Below, piece after piece: positions 8,141 to 17,286 of a DNA stretch of 64,000 nucleotides. A program made the translations under genes and the position numbers. Below the pieces are notes generated by a model that saw only the letters and a list, made by a program, of their open reading frames with translations, was not told where the DNA came from and made no database searches. The stretch is from Rhodospirillaceae bacterium. Lineage in GTDB: Bacteria; Pseudomonadota; Alphaproteobacteria; Rhodospirillales; JABHCV01. The stretch is from NCBI GenBank assembly GCA_018662005.1, contig JABJHA010000010.1, forward strand, positions 60,889 to 124,888. The letters run 5' to 3'. The number at the start of each line of letters is the position of its first letter. The first letter of the stretch is position 1.

Positions 8141-9195
8141 GCAATAAAACAAATCCCGGCAATTATTTTGAAGATTTTTCTCTGGGTCAGGAAATTGTTC
8201 ACGCCACACCGCGGACTTTAAGCGAAGGGGACGCGTCACTGTATACGGCTCTTTATGGGACCCGCTTCGCGGTTCATTCATCTGACATGTTTGCCATGTC
8301 CCTAGGCTTCGAGGCCGCACCCATTGATGACATGCTGGCGTTTAATGTCGTCTTTGGAAAAACCGTCCCCGACATTTCATTAAACGCGGTGGCCAACCTG
8401 GGCTATGCGGCGGGACGTTTCGGGGTTCCCGTTTATCCGGGAGATACGCTCAGGGCTTCATCGCGGGTGATTGGTTTAAAGGAAAATTCCAACGCCAAAA
8501 CCGGCATTGTATTTGTTCATTCAGTTGGCCATAACCAGCGCGACGAGCCGGTACTTGATTTTATTCGCTGGGTGATGGTCAACAAACGCGATCCGGCCAG
8601 CCCGGCCCCGGAACCCGTCGTTCCTGAATTGCCGGTTTTCGTTGCCGATGAAGATTTGATTGTTCCTGACAGTCTGGAAATGGGCGGTTTCGACACCATG
8701 TTGTCGGGAAGCGATATGCTTTGGGACGATTATCAGACGGGCGAAAAAATCGATCACGTCGATGGCATGACGATTGAGGAGTCCGATCATATGTTGGCGA
8801 CACGACTCTATCAAAATACAGCCAAGGTGCATTTCAACCAGCATACCCAGAAGGAAGGCCGCTTTGGGCGCCGTATTGTTTATGGCGGTCATGTTATTTC
8901 GTTGGCCCGGGCGTTGTCGTTTAATGGCCTGGGCAATGCCTTCAAGGTTGCCGCCATCAATGGCGGCAATCACGTGGCGCCGACATTTGGCGGTGATACG
9001 ATCTATGCGTGGAGCGAAGTTCTCGGTAAATCCGCATTGTCTGGGCACGATGATCTGGGAGCCTTACGTCTACGCACGGTGGCCAGTAAGGACCAGGCTT
9101 GCGAGAACTTCCCCGATAAGGGAGAAGACGGCAAATACGATCCATCCGTAGTCCTTGATTTTGACTACACGGTGCTTATTCCAAAAAGATGTTAA
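8137..9195 (+). CDS. mch: Mesaconyl-CoA hydratase (MaoC family)
   Basis: The enzyme interconverts mesaconyl-CoA and beta-methylmalyl-CoA in the ethylmalonyl-CoA pathway, an isocitrate-lyase-free route for assimilating acetyl-CoA. The 352-aa sequence follows the Rhodobacter enzyme closely from memory: TNPGNYFEDFSLGQEIVHATPRT at the N-terminus, GKTVPDISLNAVANLGYA, a second hot-dog half beginning WDDYQTGEKIDHVDG, then TRLYQNTAKVHFNQH and GRRIVYGGHVISLARALSFNG, and the C-terminal VVLDFDYTVLIPKR. Its start lies inside the end of the preceding lyase gene, implying coupled translation. Confidence 0.9.
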   Translation: MSNKTNPGNYFEDFSLGQEIVHATPRTLSEGDASLYTALYGTRFAVHSSDMFAMSLGFEAAPIDDMLAFNVVFGKTVPDISLNAVANLGYAAGRFGVPVYPGDTLRASSRVIGLKENSNAKTGIVFVHSVGHNQRDEPVLDFIRWVMVNKRDPASPAPEPVVPELPVFVADEDLIVPDSLEMGGFDTMLSGSDMLWDDYQTGEKIDHVDGMTIEESDHMLATRLYQNTAKVHFNQHTQKEGRFGRRIVYGGHVISLARALSFNGLGNAFKVAAINGGNHVAPTFGGDTIYAWSEVLGKSALSGHDDLGALRLRTVASKDQACENFPDKGEDGKYDPSVVLDFDYTVLIPKRC

Positions 9196-9205
9196 GGAAA
9201 ATGAA

Positions 9206-9276
9206 AGAGGCGTCAGGTATACAGATCCTGGGAAACCTGTATAACGCGCGGCCTAAGCTGCGCACCTGACGCCTCT
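9206..9276 (+). ncRNA. Candidate structured RNA with a three-way junction
   Basis: Eleven bases after mch a compact fold is apparent. P1 pairs AGAGGCGTCAGGT (9206-9218) with ACCTGACGCCTCT (9264-9276), 13 perfect pairs. P2 pairs 9219-9224 with 9237-9242. P3 pairs GCGCGGC (9246-9252) with GCTGCGC (9257-9263) over a CTAA loop. Only three unpaired bases (9243-9245) lie in the junction. P3 contains a G.U pair on the plus strand that would be a C/A mismatch on the minus strand, so plus-strand transcription is favoured. It does not match any RNA family I can recall. It could also be a 3-prime-end structure of the mch mRNA. Confidence 0.55.
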
Positions 9277-9960
9277 AATTGGAGCCGGCCAGGCTCCGTG
9301 CATATGAAAAGCGGGCTTGTCGCCATCATCACCATCGGTTCATGGACGAACCCTGGGCAGAGAACCGCCCTTGACCGTTGGTGGTGTGAACTGCCTTCCT
9401 TTAAAATCCCCACCCCGGCTTGCACCGGCGTGAAAAATCTTAAATTCCAACAATTCTCCGACGCGCCATCGCCGTCCTCAGTGCTGCGGACTAAAAGCGG
9501 GTGCCCAAAAAATAAAAAAGCCGAAACTTCTTGATCCTCAGATAACCCTGGAAGGCAAGGCCTTCCGGAACGACTGGTGTTCTGGCTGCATAACAGTCTG
9601 AACCTCCCTGTCCCCTAGCTCTCCCGTCGTTCCGGCCGAGACCGGAATTTGAGGTTTGCTCTTTCGCTAAGCGCGACCAGTCTCCACCAGGGAAGAGCAG
9701 CCTGCCAGCGAAAGGTCCGCCCCACTTTAGTGAGGTCAGTTTTTTCGCGGCGACCCCGTAAAATCAAATCCGGGCCGAAGCGCGGACTTAAACCTTTCAC
9801 GAAAGACACTATCTTCCGAACGCCGACGGTGCGGACACCGCGTGGGCGCTCAAAAGGCCGAAAATTCATCAATAACGCCTCCATCAGGTCCCGAAGGGCG
9901 ATCAGGAAACAATCTCAAAATTCACGGCATCGGCACTTTCACATACGCGATACATGGTCT
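9277..9960. other. Non-coding or decayed region with several inverted repeats
   Basis: No open frame here looks protein-like. Visible structure includes GGAGCC/GGCTCC (9281-9286 and 9292-9297), GGTTC/GAACC around 9338-9353, GGAAGGC/GCCTTCC (9550-9556 and 9560-9566), and CCGGAACGAC (9565-9574) pairing with GTCGTTCCGG (9626-9635). The last competes with a local hairpin TTCCGG/CCGGAA (9630-9647). The TCGTTCCGGCCGAG-ACCGGAAT segment resembles the short palindromic intergenic elements common in alphaproteobacteria. I cannot assign a function. Confidence 0.5.
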
Positions 9961-9992
9961 GAAAAATCGGTTGTGGCTTCAATATAAATATC

Positions 9993-10075
9993 TGTGGGAA
10001 AACAACTTTTCTGTGAATAAAAATTCCACATGCCCACATTTGACACACATGTTTTCCACAACTGTGTTCACATGC
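9993..10075. other. Cluster of DnaA-box-like motifs
   Basis: Within about 80 bp there is TGTGAATAA (10012-10020, whose complement TTATTCACA fits TTATNCACA exactly), TTTTCCACA (10052-10060, one mismatch), and weaker CACA words at 9993, 10022, 10035 and 10065. An AT-rich stretch with an eight-T run follows (about 10085-10170). The layout resembles an origin or a DnaA-regulated promoter. Against an origin, ribosomal-protein and other + strand genes on the left would run head-on to replication starting here. Confidence 0.35.
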
Positions 10076-10214
10076 TTTGGTGGGTTTTCTTTGGAATCAA
10101 CAGATTAGGGTTTCGAGTTTAAAACTTAATTTAGAATAAACTAATGTAATAAGAGTATTTTTTTTATTCCCTTCGGGTTGGGGTTGTGAAAGTTGACTTG
10201 CCTGAATTGAGCGT

Positions 10215-10243
10215 TTAAACGGGTTGGGAAGCTTGTTTATAAT
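10215..10243 (+). promoter_or_regulatory. Candidate promoter of the sdhCDAB operon
   Basis: A perfect TATAAT lies at 10238-10243, with a poor -35 (TTAAAC, 10215-10220) 17 bp upstream. The sdhC ATG is at 10258, so a start site near 10250 would leave a leader of about 8 nt. A second possible -35, TTGACT, lies at 10193-10198 but has no good -10 at a normal distance. Confidence 0.4.
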
Positions 10244-10257
10244 CATTCGGACTTTTC

Positions 10258-10677
10258 ATGACGGCTGAGAAATCAACACCCGGTGTGACAAGGGCGCGGC
10301 CGCTTTCGCCGCACCTTCAGGTCTACAACCCGCAGATCACATCTGTCCTGTCGATCCTGCACCGGATGATGGGCGTCGCCCTGTCTTTTGGCAGTGTGTT
10401 TCTGATTTACTGGTTATCGGCAGCGGCTTATGGCCCGGATGCCTTCGCTCGCGCCCAAGCTTTTTTTGGTTCTCCCATCGGCCAACTCATCTTGCTGGGC
10501 CTGACTTTCTCGCTGTTTTATCATCTTGCCAACGGCATTCGTCATCTGATCTGGGATGTCGGCCTTGGTTTTGAAATGCCGATGTTGCGGGCGACCGGTA
10601 TTGTCGTTGTTATTATCGCCTTTGGACTGACAGCGTTAACCTGGGTCGTCGCCTACGTGCGCGCCGGGATCATTTAA
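10258..10677 (+). CDS. sdhC: Succinate dehydrogenase cytochrome b556 subunit
   Basis: SdhC is a membrane anchor that binds haem b and quinone in complex II. The product is 139 aa with RPLSPHLQVYNPQITSVLSILHRMMGVAL, the family signature containing the conserved SxxxHR, followed by three hydrophobic spans (residues about 38-56, 72-92 and 112-133). The haem-ligand region FYHLANGIRHLIWD is present. No Shine-Dalgarno sequence precedes ATG 10258. It is first in sdhCDAB and 13 bp before sdhD. Confidence 0.95.
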   Translation: MTAEKSTPGVTRARPLSPHLQVYNPQITSVLSILHRMMGVALSFGSVFLIYWLSAAAYGPDAFARAQAFFGSPIGQLILLGLTFSLFYHLANGIRHLIWDVGLGFEMPMLRATGIVVVIIAFGLTALTWVVAYVRAGII

Positions 10678-10690
10678 AGGAGCCCCGCGA

Positions 10691-11074
10691 ATGGAAATGC
10701 GCTCACCTCTCGCCCATGCTCGCGGCCTCGGTCCGGCAAAAAATGGCGGCACCAGTCATTGGTGGGCCCAGCGGTTGACCTCGATGGCGCTGCTGCCGTT
10801 GATGTTGTGGTTCGTGATTTCCGCCCTCGGTCTTGTTGGCGCCGACCATAATGATTATATGACCTGGGTTTCGGATCCCGGCAACACGCTGCTTATGGTG
10901 CTGACGGTGGTGACCGTCTTTTATCATTCCGAACAGGGCCTGCAGGTTGTTGTCGAAGATTATGTTCAAAGCGAAGTCGGTAAAATAACCGCCCTGATCG
11001 CGGTTAAAGCCTTTGCCTATCTTGGCGGAATTGCCTCGCTGCTTGCTATTTTCCGCGTTGCTTTCGGAAGTTAA
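10691..11074 (+). CDS. sdhD: Succinate dehydrogenase hydrophobic membrane anchor
   Basis: SdhD is the second membrane anchor of complex II. It is 127 aa with an N-terminal [31 protein letters not shown] segment typical of alphaproteobacterial SdhD, and three membrane spans. [19 protein letters not shown] contains the conserved His expected near the haem. It has a good ribosome-binding site (AAGGAG), and sdhA begins 7 bp after the stop. Confidence 0.94.
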   Translation: MEMRSPLAHARGLGPAKNGGTSHWWAQRLTSMALLPLMLWFVISALGLVGADHNDYMTWVSDPGNTLLMVLTVVTVFYHSEQGLQVVVEDYVQSEVGKITALIAVKAFAYLGGIASLLAIFRVAFGS

Positions 11075-11081
11075 TAAAATC

Positions 11082-12872
11082 ATGTCCCCTGCATACGAAA
11101 TTACCGATCACATTCATGACGTCCTGGTTATCGGGGCTGGCGGGGCCGGCCTTCGTGCGACACTGGGAATGGCGGACGGCGGCCTTAAAACCGCTTGTAT
11201 CACCAAGGTGTTCCCGACCCGCAGCCATACGGTTGCCGCTCAGGGCGGTATCGGTGCCTCGCTTGGTAATATGGCCGAAGATAACTGGCGCTGGCACATG
11301 TACGACACCGTTAAAGGTTCGGACTGGCTCGGCGATCAGGATGCCATTGAGTACATGTGCCGCGAGGCGGTAGCGGCGGTTTACGAACTGGAGCACTTCG
11401 GGGTGCCGTTTTCGCGAAATGAAGAAGGCAAAATCTACCAGCGTCCTTTTGGCGGCCATATGCGCAATTTTGGCGAGGCCCCTGTGCAACGCGCCTGCGC
11501 CGCCGCCGACCGGACCGGTCACGCCATCCTGCATACGCTCTATCAGCAATGCCTGAAGCGCGGCGCCGAGTTCTTCGTCGAATTCGTCGTTATTGATTTG
11601 CTGATGGACGACGAGGGCGATTGTTGCGGCGTTATGGCCTGGAATCTGGATGACGGCACCTTGCACCGCTTCCGCGCCCACAAAACGGTGCTGGCGACCG
11701 GTGGTTATGGCCGCGCCTTTTTCTCGTGCACGTCGGCCCATACCTGTACCGGCGACGGCAACGCCATGGTAGCCCGTGCGGGCCTGCCTTTGCAGGATCA
11801 TGAGTTTGTCCAGTTTCATCCAACCGGCATGTACGGTTCGGGTTGCCTGATCACCGAAGGGGCGCGCGGCGAGGGCGGTTATCTAACCAATTCGGCAGGT
11901 GAGCGTTTCATGGAACGTTACGCGCCAACGGCCAAGGATCTGGCCTCGCGTGATGTTGTCAGCCGGGCCATGACCGTTGAAATACGCGAAGGCCGCGGCG
12001 TTGGCGACGAGGATGATCATATCTTCCTGCATCTTGAGCATTTGGGCGAAGACTTGCTGCTCGAGCGGCTCCCGGGGATTACCGAATCGGCGCAAATCTT
12101 TACCGGCGTTGACGCAACCCGCGAGCCGATTCCGGTGTTGCCGACGGTTCACTACAACATGGGTGGCATTCCAACCAATTATCACGGCGAAGTCTTGCGC
12201 CCCACTGAAAGCGATCCCGACGCTGTCGTCGGTGGCCTGATGGCGATTGGTGAATGCGCCTGTGCCTCGGTTCACGGGGCCAACAGACTGGGCACCAATT
12301 CGCTTCTCGATATTGTCGTCTTCGGACGGGCCGCGGCGATCCGCGCTGTCGAAACGATCAAGAAGGGCTCGAAACCCAAACCGATACCCATGGATCAGGC
12401 AGATCGCGCGCTGGGCCGCCTTGACGTCTTGCGTCATGCCGACGGAGCATCAAAAACCAGCGAGATCAGGGGTGAGCTTCAGCGCGCCATGCAGCGTGAC
12501 GCCGCCGTTTTCCGAACACGGGAAACAATGGAACAAGGCCAAAAAAATGTCGACGCGATTACAGGCTCAATGGATCAGATAGGTGTCTCGGATCGTTCCA
12601 TGATCTGGAATTCCGATCTTGTTGAGGCGCTGGAGCTTGAAAATCTTCTGGCCTGCTCCCAGGCGACCATTCATTCGGCTGTCGCCCGTCAGGAAAGCCG
12701 TGGCGCCCATGCCCGCGAAGATTTCCCCGACCGGGATGACGAAAACTGGATGAAACATTCGCTGGCCTGGATCGACGAGAACGGTAAGGTCACTTTAAGC
12801 TACCGTCCCGTCCATACCTGGACACTCAGCGACGACGTTGACTACATCGAACCGGCAGCGCGGGTGTACTGA
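11082..12872 (+). CDS. sdhA: Succinate dehydrogenase flavoprotein subunit
   Basis: SdhA carries covalent FAD and oxidises succinate to fumarate. From ATG 11082 it is 596 aa. Features in order are the Rossmann motif [18 protein letters not shown], the flavinylation segment [23 protein letters not shown], the active-site regions [34 protein letters not shown] and [22 protein letters not shown], and [21 protein letters not shown]. The longer frame from 11013 runs through sdhD and is rejected. sdhB starts 1 bp after the stop. Confidence 0.97.
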   Translation: MSPAYEITDHIHDVLVIGAGGAGLRATLGMADGGLKTACITKVFPTRSHTVAAQGGIGASLGNMAEDNWRWHMYDTVKGSDWLGDQDAIEYMCREAVAAVYELEHFGVPFSRNEEGKIYQRPFGGHMRNFGEAPVQRACAAADRTGHAILHTLYQQCLKRGAEFFVEFVVIDLLMDDEGDCCGVMAWNLDDGTLHRFRAHKTVLATGGYGRAFFSCTSAHTCTGDGNAMVARAGLPLQDHEFVQFHPTGMYGSGCLITEGARGEGGYLTNSAGERFMERYAPTAKDLASRDVVSRAMTVEIREGRGVGDEDDHIFLHLEHLGEDLLLERLPGITESAQIFTGVDATREPIPVLPTVHYNMGGIPTNYHGEVLRPTESDPDAVVGGLMAIGECACASVHGANRLGTNSLLDIVVFGRAAAIRAVETIKKGSKPKPIPMDQADRALGRLDVLRHADGASKTSEIRGELQRAMQRDAAVFRTRETMEQGQKNVDAITGSMDQIGVSDRSMIWNSDLVEALELENLLACSQATIHSAVARQESRGAHAREDFPDRDDENWMKHSLAWIDENGKVTLSYRPVHTWTLSDDVDYIEPAARVY

Positions 12873-12873
12873 C

Positions 12874-13650
12874 ATGGTAGAATTCAACCTTCCTGCGAAC
12901 TCCAAAGTCGGCCCTGGCAAAACCCGCAAAGCCCCCGACGGGGCGACCCGGATCAAGAACTTCAAGGTTTACCGGTTTGATCCGGACAGCGGTGAAAATC
13001 CGCGCCTCGATACCTTCGAGGTTGATCTCGATAAATGCGGGCCGATGGTTCTGGACGCGCTGATCAAGATCAAGAACGAAATGGATACCACCCTGACCTT
13101 CCGGCGCTCCTGTCGTGAAGGTGTGTGCGGGTCATGCGCCTTTAATATTGACGGCACCAATACCCTGGCCTGTACCAAGGCGATTTCCGAGATCAAGGGT
13201 GATGTTAAAATCTACCCGCTGCCGCACATGCCGGTGATCAAGGATCTGGTGCCAGACCTGACGGTGCCCTACGCCCAGTACACATCGATCAAGCCGTGGT
13301 TGAGCACGGACACCGCAGCCCCTGACAGTGAAAGATTGCAAAGCCCCGAAGAGCGCGCCCGCTTGGACGGCTTGTGGGAATGTATTTTGTGTTTCTGCTG
13401 CCAGACCAGTTGCCCCAGTTACTGGTGGAACGGTGATCGCTATCTGGGACCGGCCGTGTTGTTGCAGTCTTACCGGTGGATTGCCGATAGCCGGGACGAG
13501 GCGACAGGCGAGCGGCTTGATGATCTGGACGATCCGTTCAAGTTATACCGTTGCCACACGATTATGAATTGCACCAGCACCTGCCCCAAGGGCCTCAATC
13601 CCGGCAAAGCCATCGCCGAGATAAAGAAGGCGCAAGTCAAACGTTTGTAG
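12874..13650 (+). CDS. sdhB: Succinate dehydrogenase iron-sulfur subunit
   Basis: SdhB carries the 2Fe-2S, 4Fe-4S and 3Fe-4S clusters linking FAD to quinone. The 258-aa product shows [21 protein letters not shown] for the 2Fe-2S cluster, [17 protein letters not shown], and [25 protein letters not shown] for the other two. ATG 12874 directly follows the sdhA stop. It ends the sdhCDAB operon, with the next gene starting 15 bp later. Confidence 0.97.
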   Translation: MVEFNLPANSKVGPGKTRKAPDGATRIKNFKVYRFDPDSGENPRLDTFEVDLDKCGPMVLDALIKIKNEMDTTLTFRRSCREGVCGSCAFNIDGTNTLACTKAISEIKGDVKIYPLPHMPVIKDLVPDLTVPYAQYTSIKPWLSTDTAAPDSERLQSPEERARLDGLWECILCFCCQTSCPSYWWNGDRYLGPAVLLQSYRWIADSRDEATGERLDDLDDPFKLYRCHTIMNCTSTCPKGLNPGKAIAEIKKAQVKRL

Positions 13651-13665
13651 TTTAGGGTACTCCCC

Positions 13666-15021
13666 ATGAACTTGTATGCCATGCTTCAGCAGCGGGCCGA
13701 ACAGGATATGCCTTTGCGGGTTGGCCTGATCGGGGCTGGAAAGTTTGGCACCATGTTCCTAAGCCAGGCGTTGCACACACCGGGCTTGCATATTCTCGCC
13801 ATCGCCGATCTTGATGTCGCCCGCGCCCGCGAACAACTGGCGGCCACCGGCTGGCCGCCTGAGCGTTATCAGGCCACGTCGCCAGCCAAGGCTTTGGCCG
13901 AGGGCACCACCTATATTACCGATGATGCAGACGAACTGATAAGGGCCGGCGGTATCGAAGTGGTGATTGAGGCGACCGGGGAGCCCGAAGCCGGTATCGC
14001 TCACGCCCTGAAATGTTTCGAGCGCGGTCGTCATGTGATCATGGTCAATGTGGAAGCCGACGCCCTGGCAGGCCCCCTGCTGGCCCGACGGGCGGTAGAG
14101 GCCAATGTTGTTTATTCCATGGCTTACGGCGATCAACCGGCGCTGATTGCCGAGCAGGTGGATTGGGCCCGGGCTTGTGGGTTCCAGGTCATTTCGGCGG
14201 GTAAGGGAACCAAGTATCTGCCCCAGTATCATGCCTCGACGCCCGAAACGGTCTGGGACCATTACGGACTGACGCCTAAGCAAGCGGTGGCGGCGGGCAT
14301 GAACGCCAAGATGTTTAACTCGTTTCTGGACGGCACCAAGTCGGCCATTGAGATGGCGGCGGTGGCCAACGCCTGCGACCTCGCGCCGCCTGATGACGGT
14401 TTGCAATTTCCGCCGTGCGGGATCGACGAACTGGCCCAGGTTCTGCGTCCGCAAGCGGATGGCGGTGTTTTGGCCGAAAAGGGCATGGTCGAGGTCATTT
14501 CGAGTCTTCAGCGCGACGGGCGGGAAGTCGAACGGGATTTACGATGGGGCGTGTTTGTTTCCTTTGAAGCGCCATCGGATTATGTGCGGACCTGTTTTGA
14601 ACAATACGGTGTTCGTACTGACGACAGTGGACGCTACTGCGCTCTTTACAGGCCGTTCCATCTGATCGGCCTGGAACTGGGGATCAGCGTCATTGCAGCA
14701 GGGCTTACCGGTCAGCCAACCGGTGTGGCGCAGGATTTTCGGGGCGACGTGGTTGCAACGGCAAAACGCGGACTGGAAGCCGGCGAGGTGCTCGACGGCG
14801 AAGGCGGCTACACCGTTTACGGCACGTTGATGGGGGCGGCCAAATCCTGTCATAACGGTTATCTGCCCATGGGGCTTGCCAGTGGCGTCACCTTAAAAAC
14901 CCATATTGCCAACGGTCAGTTGATTAAATTTTCTGATGTTGAAATAGATGAAACAAGCATGGCGTTTCAGTTTCGCCGCCAGATGGAAGCAACATTTGAT
15001 CCGGTCGGTGGCTTGATTTAG
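13666..15021 (+). CDS. SAF-domain, homoserine-dehydrogenase-like NAD-binding oxidoreductase
   Basis: The 451-aa protein starts with a Rossmann fold (LRVGLIGAGKFGTMFLSQAL, residues 17-36) resembling homoserine dehydrogenase. It continues with a middle catalytic-type segment (ISAGKGTKYLPQYHASTPETVWDHYGL) and ends in a SAF-like domain (GEGGYTVYGTLMGAAKSCHNGYLPMGLASGVTLK). Relatives include sugar-phosphate or polyol dehydrogenases, but the substrate cannot be read from the sequence. It lies 15 bp after sdhB and 30 bp before zapE, so it may be co-transcribed with the complex II genes, which is not an obvious functional pairing. Confidence 0.85.
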   Translation: MNLYAMLQQRAEQDMPLRVGLIGAGKFGTMFLSQALHTPGLHILAIADLDVARAREQLAATGWPPERYQATSPAKALAEGTTYITDDADELIRAGGIEVVIEATGEPEAGIAHALKCFERGRHVIMVNVEADALAGPLLARRAVEANVVYSMAYGDQPALIAEQVDWARACGFQVISAGKGTKYLPQYHASTPETVWDHYGLTPKQAVAAGMNAKMFNSFLDGTKSAIEMAAVANACDLAPPDDGLQFPPCGIDELAQVLRPQADGGVLAEKGMVEVISSLQRDGREVERDLRWGVFVSFEAPSDYVRTCFEQYGVRTDDSGRYCALYRPFHLIGLELGISVIAAGLTGQPTGVAQDFRGDVVATAKRGLEAGEVLDGEGGYTVYGTLMGAAKSCHNGYLPMGLASGVTLKTHIANGQLIKFSDVEIDETSMAFQFRRQMEATFDPVGGLI

Positions 15022-15051
15022 AATGACATTTGGTTATTTCGGAAGCTAAAG

Positions 15052-16173
15052 GTGGCTAAACTGGAAGGTCCGCTCAACGATTACCGTCGCATGTTAGAGG
15101 CCGGGGAACTGCGACCCGATTCGGCCCAGGGCCTTGCTGTGGAAAAACTGCAAAGCCTTCATCATGCCCTTGCCGCTTATGAGCCGGCGAGCGGACGCAA
15201 AGGCTGGAAGGACCGTTTCGGCCTGGGCCGCAGACGTGAAGATCCGCCCCAGGGCCTGTACATGTTCGGCGGCGTCGGGCGTGGCAAATCCATGCTAATG
15301 GACCTGTTTTTCAAAACCGCACCGGTGCAGAACAAGCGACGTGTCCACTTTCATGCTTTTATGCAGCAAATTCATGCCCGCCTGAATGAGTACCGCAAAT
15401 GGAAGGGCCGTGGCGATGACCCGATCCCGCCGATCGCCAAGCGCCTGGCTGAAGAGGCAACCCTTCTGTGCTTCGATGAATTTCAGGTTCATGACATTGC
15501 CGATGCGATGATTTTAAGCCGCCTGTTTGAAACTCTTTTCGATGAAGGCGTGGTTGTCGTGGTGACATCGAACAGGCCGCCGTCCGATCTTTATAAAGAT
15601 GGCCTGCAACGTGCCCTGTTCCTGCCGTTTATCGACCTTCTGGAAGAAAAACTCGATCTGCTGATGCTTGACGGGGCCCTGGACTATCGCCGCGAAACCA
15701 TCCGTCAAGCCGGTGTCTATCTGACCCCGCACAGCAAGAAATCAGAAAAGCACCTGGGTCAGTTGTTTGAGCGCCTGACCAGCGAAGCCGAAGAACTTTC
15801 CGAACCGGTCATTGTCAACGGTCGCGAACTGGATATTCCCATGGCCGCTGACGGCGTCGCCATGATCGGCTTTGATGAATTGTGCGGGACTGAGCTGGGT
15901 CCGGCGGATTATCTGGCCGTGGCCGGGCGTTATCACACCCTGCTGCTTTACGATATTCCGTGCATGGGGCCTGAAAATCGCAACGAGGCCAAGCGTTTTG
16001 TGACCCTGATTGACGCGCTCTATGAAAGTGGCGGCAATCTGGTCTGTTCGGCAGCCGCCCAGCCATCGGAACTTTATACAAAAGGTGACGGGTCTTTCGA
16101 GTTTGAACGGACCGCATCAAGGTTGATGGAAATGCAATCCGAAGACTATCTTGGCCGGGACCAGCCCGCCTGA
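15052..16173 (+). CDS. zapE: Cell division protein ZapE (AFG1-like ATPase)
   Basis: This is an AFG1/ZapE-family P-loop ATPase that acts at the Z-ring in enterobacteria and is linked to respiratory-complex quality control in mitochondria. The 373-aa protein begins at GTG 15052 ([15 protein letters not shown]). It shows Walker [33 protein letters not shown], Walker [37 protein letters not shown] and the C-terminal [28 protein letters not shown]. Position next to sdh and upstream of mdh is common in alphaproteobacteria. Confidence 0.93.
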   Translation: MAKLEGPLNDYRRMLEAGELRPDSAQGLAVEKLQSLHHALAAYEPASGRKGWKDRFGLGRRREDPPQGLYMFGGVGRGKSMLMDLFFKTAPVQNKRRVHFHAFMQQIHARLNEYRKWKGRGDDPIPPIAKRLAEEATLLCFDEFQVHDIADAMILSRLFETLFDEGVVVVVTSNRPPSDLYKDGLQRALFLPFIDLLEEKLDLLMLDGALDYRRETIRQAGVYLTPHSKKSEKHLGQLFERLTSEAEELSEPVIVNGRELDIPMAADGVAMIGFDELCGTELGPADYLAVAGRYHTLLLYDIPCMGPENRNEAKRFVTLIDALYESGGNLVCSAAAQPSELYTKGDGSFEFERTASRLMEMQSEDYLGRDQPA

Positions 16174-16253
16174 CAGGGTTTGCCCTTGCCCTTGTGCAAT
16201 TGGCTACTTACGACTAAATCAGGAGAGTAAACCCCATCCAGTGGAGACATTCG

Positions 16254-17282
16254 TTGAGCGATACCGTTGTATTACCCGATACAGATTTGACCAATTCCAT
16301 CGCGTCCGGCCTTGACCTGAAAGCCGAGATTGATCGGTTACGGCAGGACAGGAATGCGATCATTCTGGCCCACTATTATCAGGACTATGAAATTCAGGAC
16401 ATTGCCGATTTTGTTGGTGATAGCCTTGATCTGTCGCGCAAGGCAGCTGAAACCGACGCTGATGTAATTGTTTTTTGCGGCGTACGTTTCATGGCCGAAG
16501 TCGCCAAGATCGTCAACCCGCGCCGCACCGTGCTGTTGCCCGACGGCGATGCCGGTTGCTCCCTTGAAGAGGCGTGCGGGCCACAGGAATTCCAGGCCTG
16601 GCGCGACGCTCATCCTGACCATATCTCGCTGACATACATCAATTGCTCGGCTGAGGTTAAGGCGCTTTCGGACATTATCGTGACATCGTCAAACGCCGAA
16701 GCGATCATCAATCAGTTACCCAAAGATCAGCCGATCCTGTTCGCCCCTGATCGTCATTTGGGAAATTTTCTCAATAAAAAGACCGGTCGTGACATGGTTC
16801 TGTGGCCGGGAAGTTGCATCGTCCATGAAGAATTTTCCGAAGACCTGCTTTTGCAGTTGAAGGCCGAACACAGCCACGCACAAGTCGCCGCCCATCCTGA
16901 ATGTCCCGACACGATCCTCGAACTGGCGGATTATATTGGTTCGACCAGGGGTATCCTTAATTTTGTCGCCACCAACCCGTCTCAGGAATTTATCATCGCC
17001 ACCGAGCCCCACATCATCCACCAGATGCAAAAAACCAATCCGGAAAAGACCTTCATTGCCGCTCCCGGGGTTAGCGAGGCGCGCGATGTCGATGCCTGTC
17101 CGTGCACCAATTGTCCCTACATGGCCCTGAACACCATGGAAAAACTCTATCTGGCAATAAAGAATGACGGCCCCCGTATCGAAATGGACGAAGATTTACG
17201 TCTGCGTGCGCTCAAACCCATTGAGCGGATGCTCGAAATGTCGCCGAAGGGCACTGGTGCGGCGTCGCAAGCGGCAGAGTAA
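16254..17282 (+). CDS. nadA: Quinolinate synthase A
   Basis: NadA condenses iminoaspartate with dihydroxyacetone phosphate to quinolinate, using a 4Fe-4S cluster. The product is 342 aa, starting at TTG 16254 with GTGGAG about 7 nt upstream. Motifs are [67 protein letters not shown], and the cluster cysteines near [17 protein letters not shown]. nadC starts 4 bp after the stop. No nadB is present nearby. Confidence 0.96.
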   Translation: MSDTVVLPDTDLTNSIASGLDLKAEIDRLRQDRNAIILAHYYQDYEIQDIADFVGDSLDLSRKAAETDADVIVFCGVRFMAEVAKIVNPRRTVLLPDGDAGCSLEEACGPQEFQAWRDAHPDHISLTYINCSAEVKALSDIIVTSSNAEAIINQLPKDQPILFAPDRHLGNFLNKKTGRDMVLWPGSCIVHEEFSEDLLLQLKAEHSHAQVAAHPECPDTILELADYIGSTRGILNFVATNPSQEFIIATEPHIIHQMQKTNPEKTFIAAPGVSEARDVDACPCTNCPYMALNTMEKLYLAIKNDGPRIEMDEDLRLRALKPIERMLEMSPKGTGAASQAAE

Positions 17283-17286
17283 AAGT

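Noticed and set aside
9206..9276. tmRNA, RNase P, 6S or SRP RNA
   Set aside because: The diagnostic motifs of these RNAs, as I know them, are missing.
9298..10108. Short plus-strand frames at 9298-9534, 9649-9987 and 9842-10108
   Set aside because: They have no ribosome-binding site and no protein-like composition, and lie among inverted repeats and AT-rich DNA.
9993..10170. Chromosomal replication origin as a firm call
   Set aside because: Only one exact DnaA box; the ribosomal-protein and leu genes to the left would run against replication, and no origin-linked genes are nearby.
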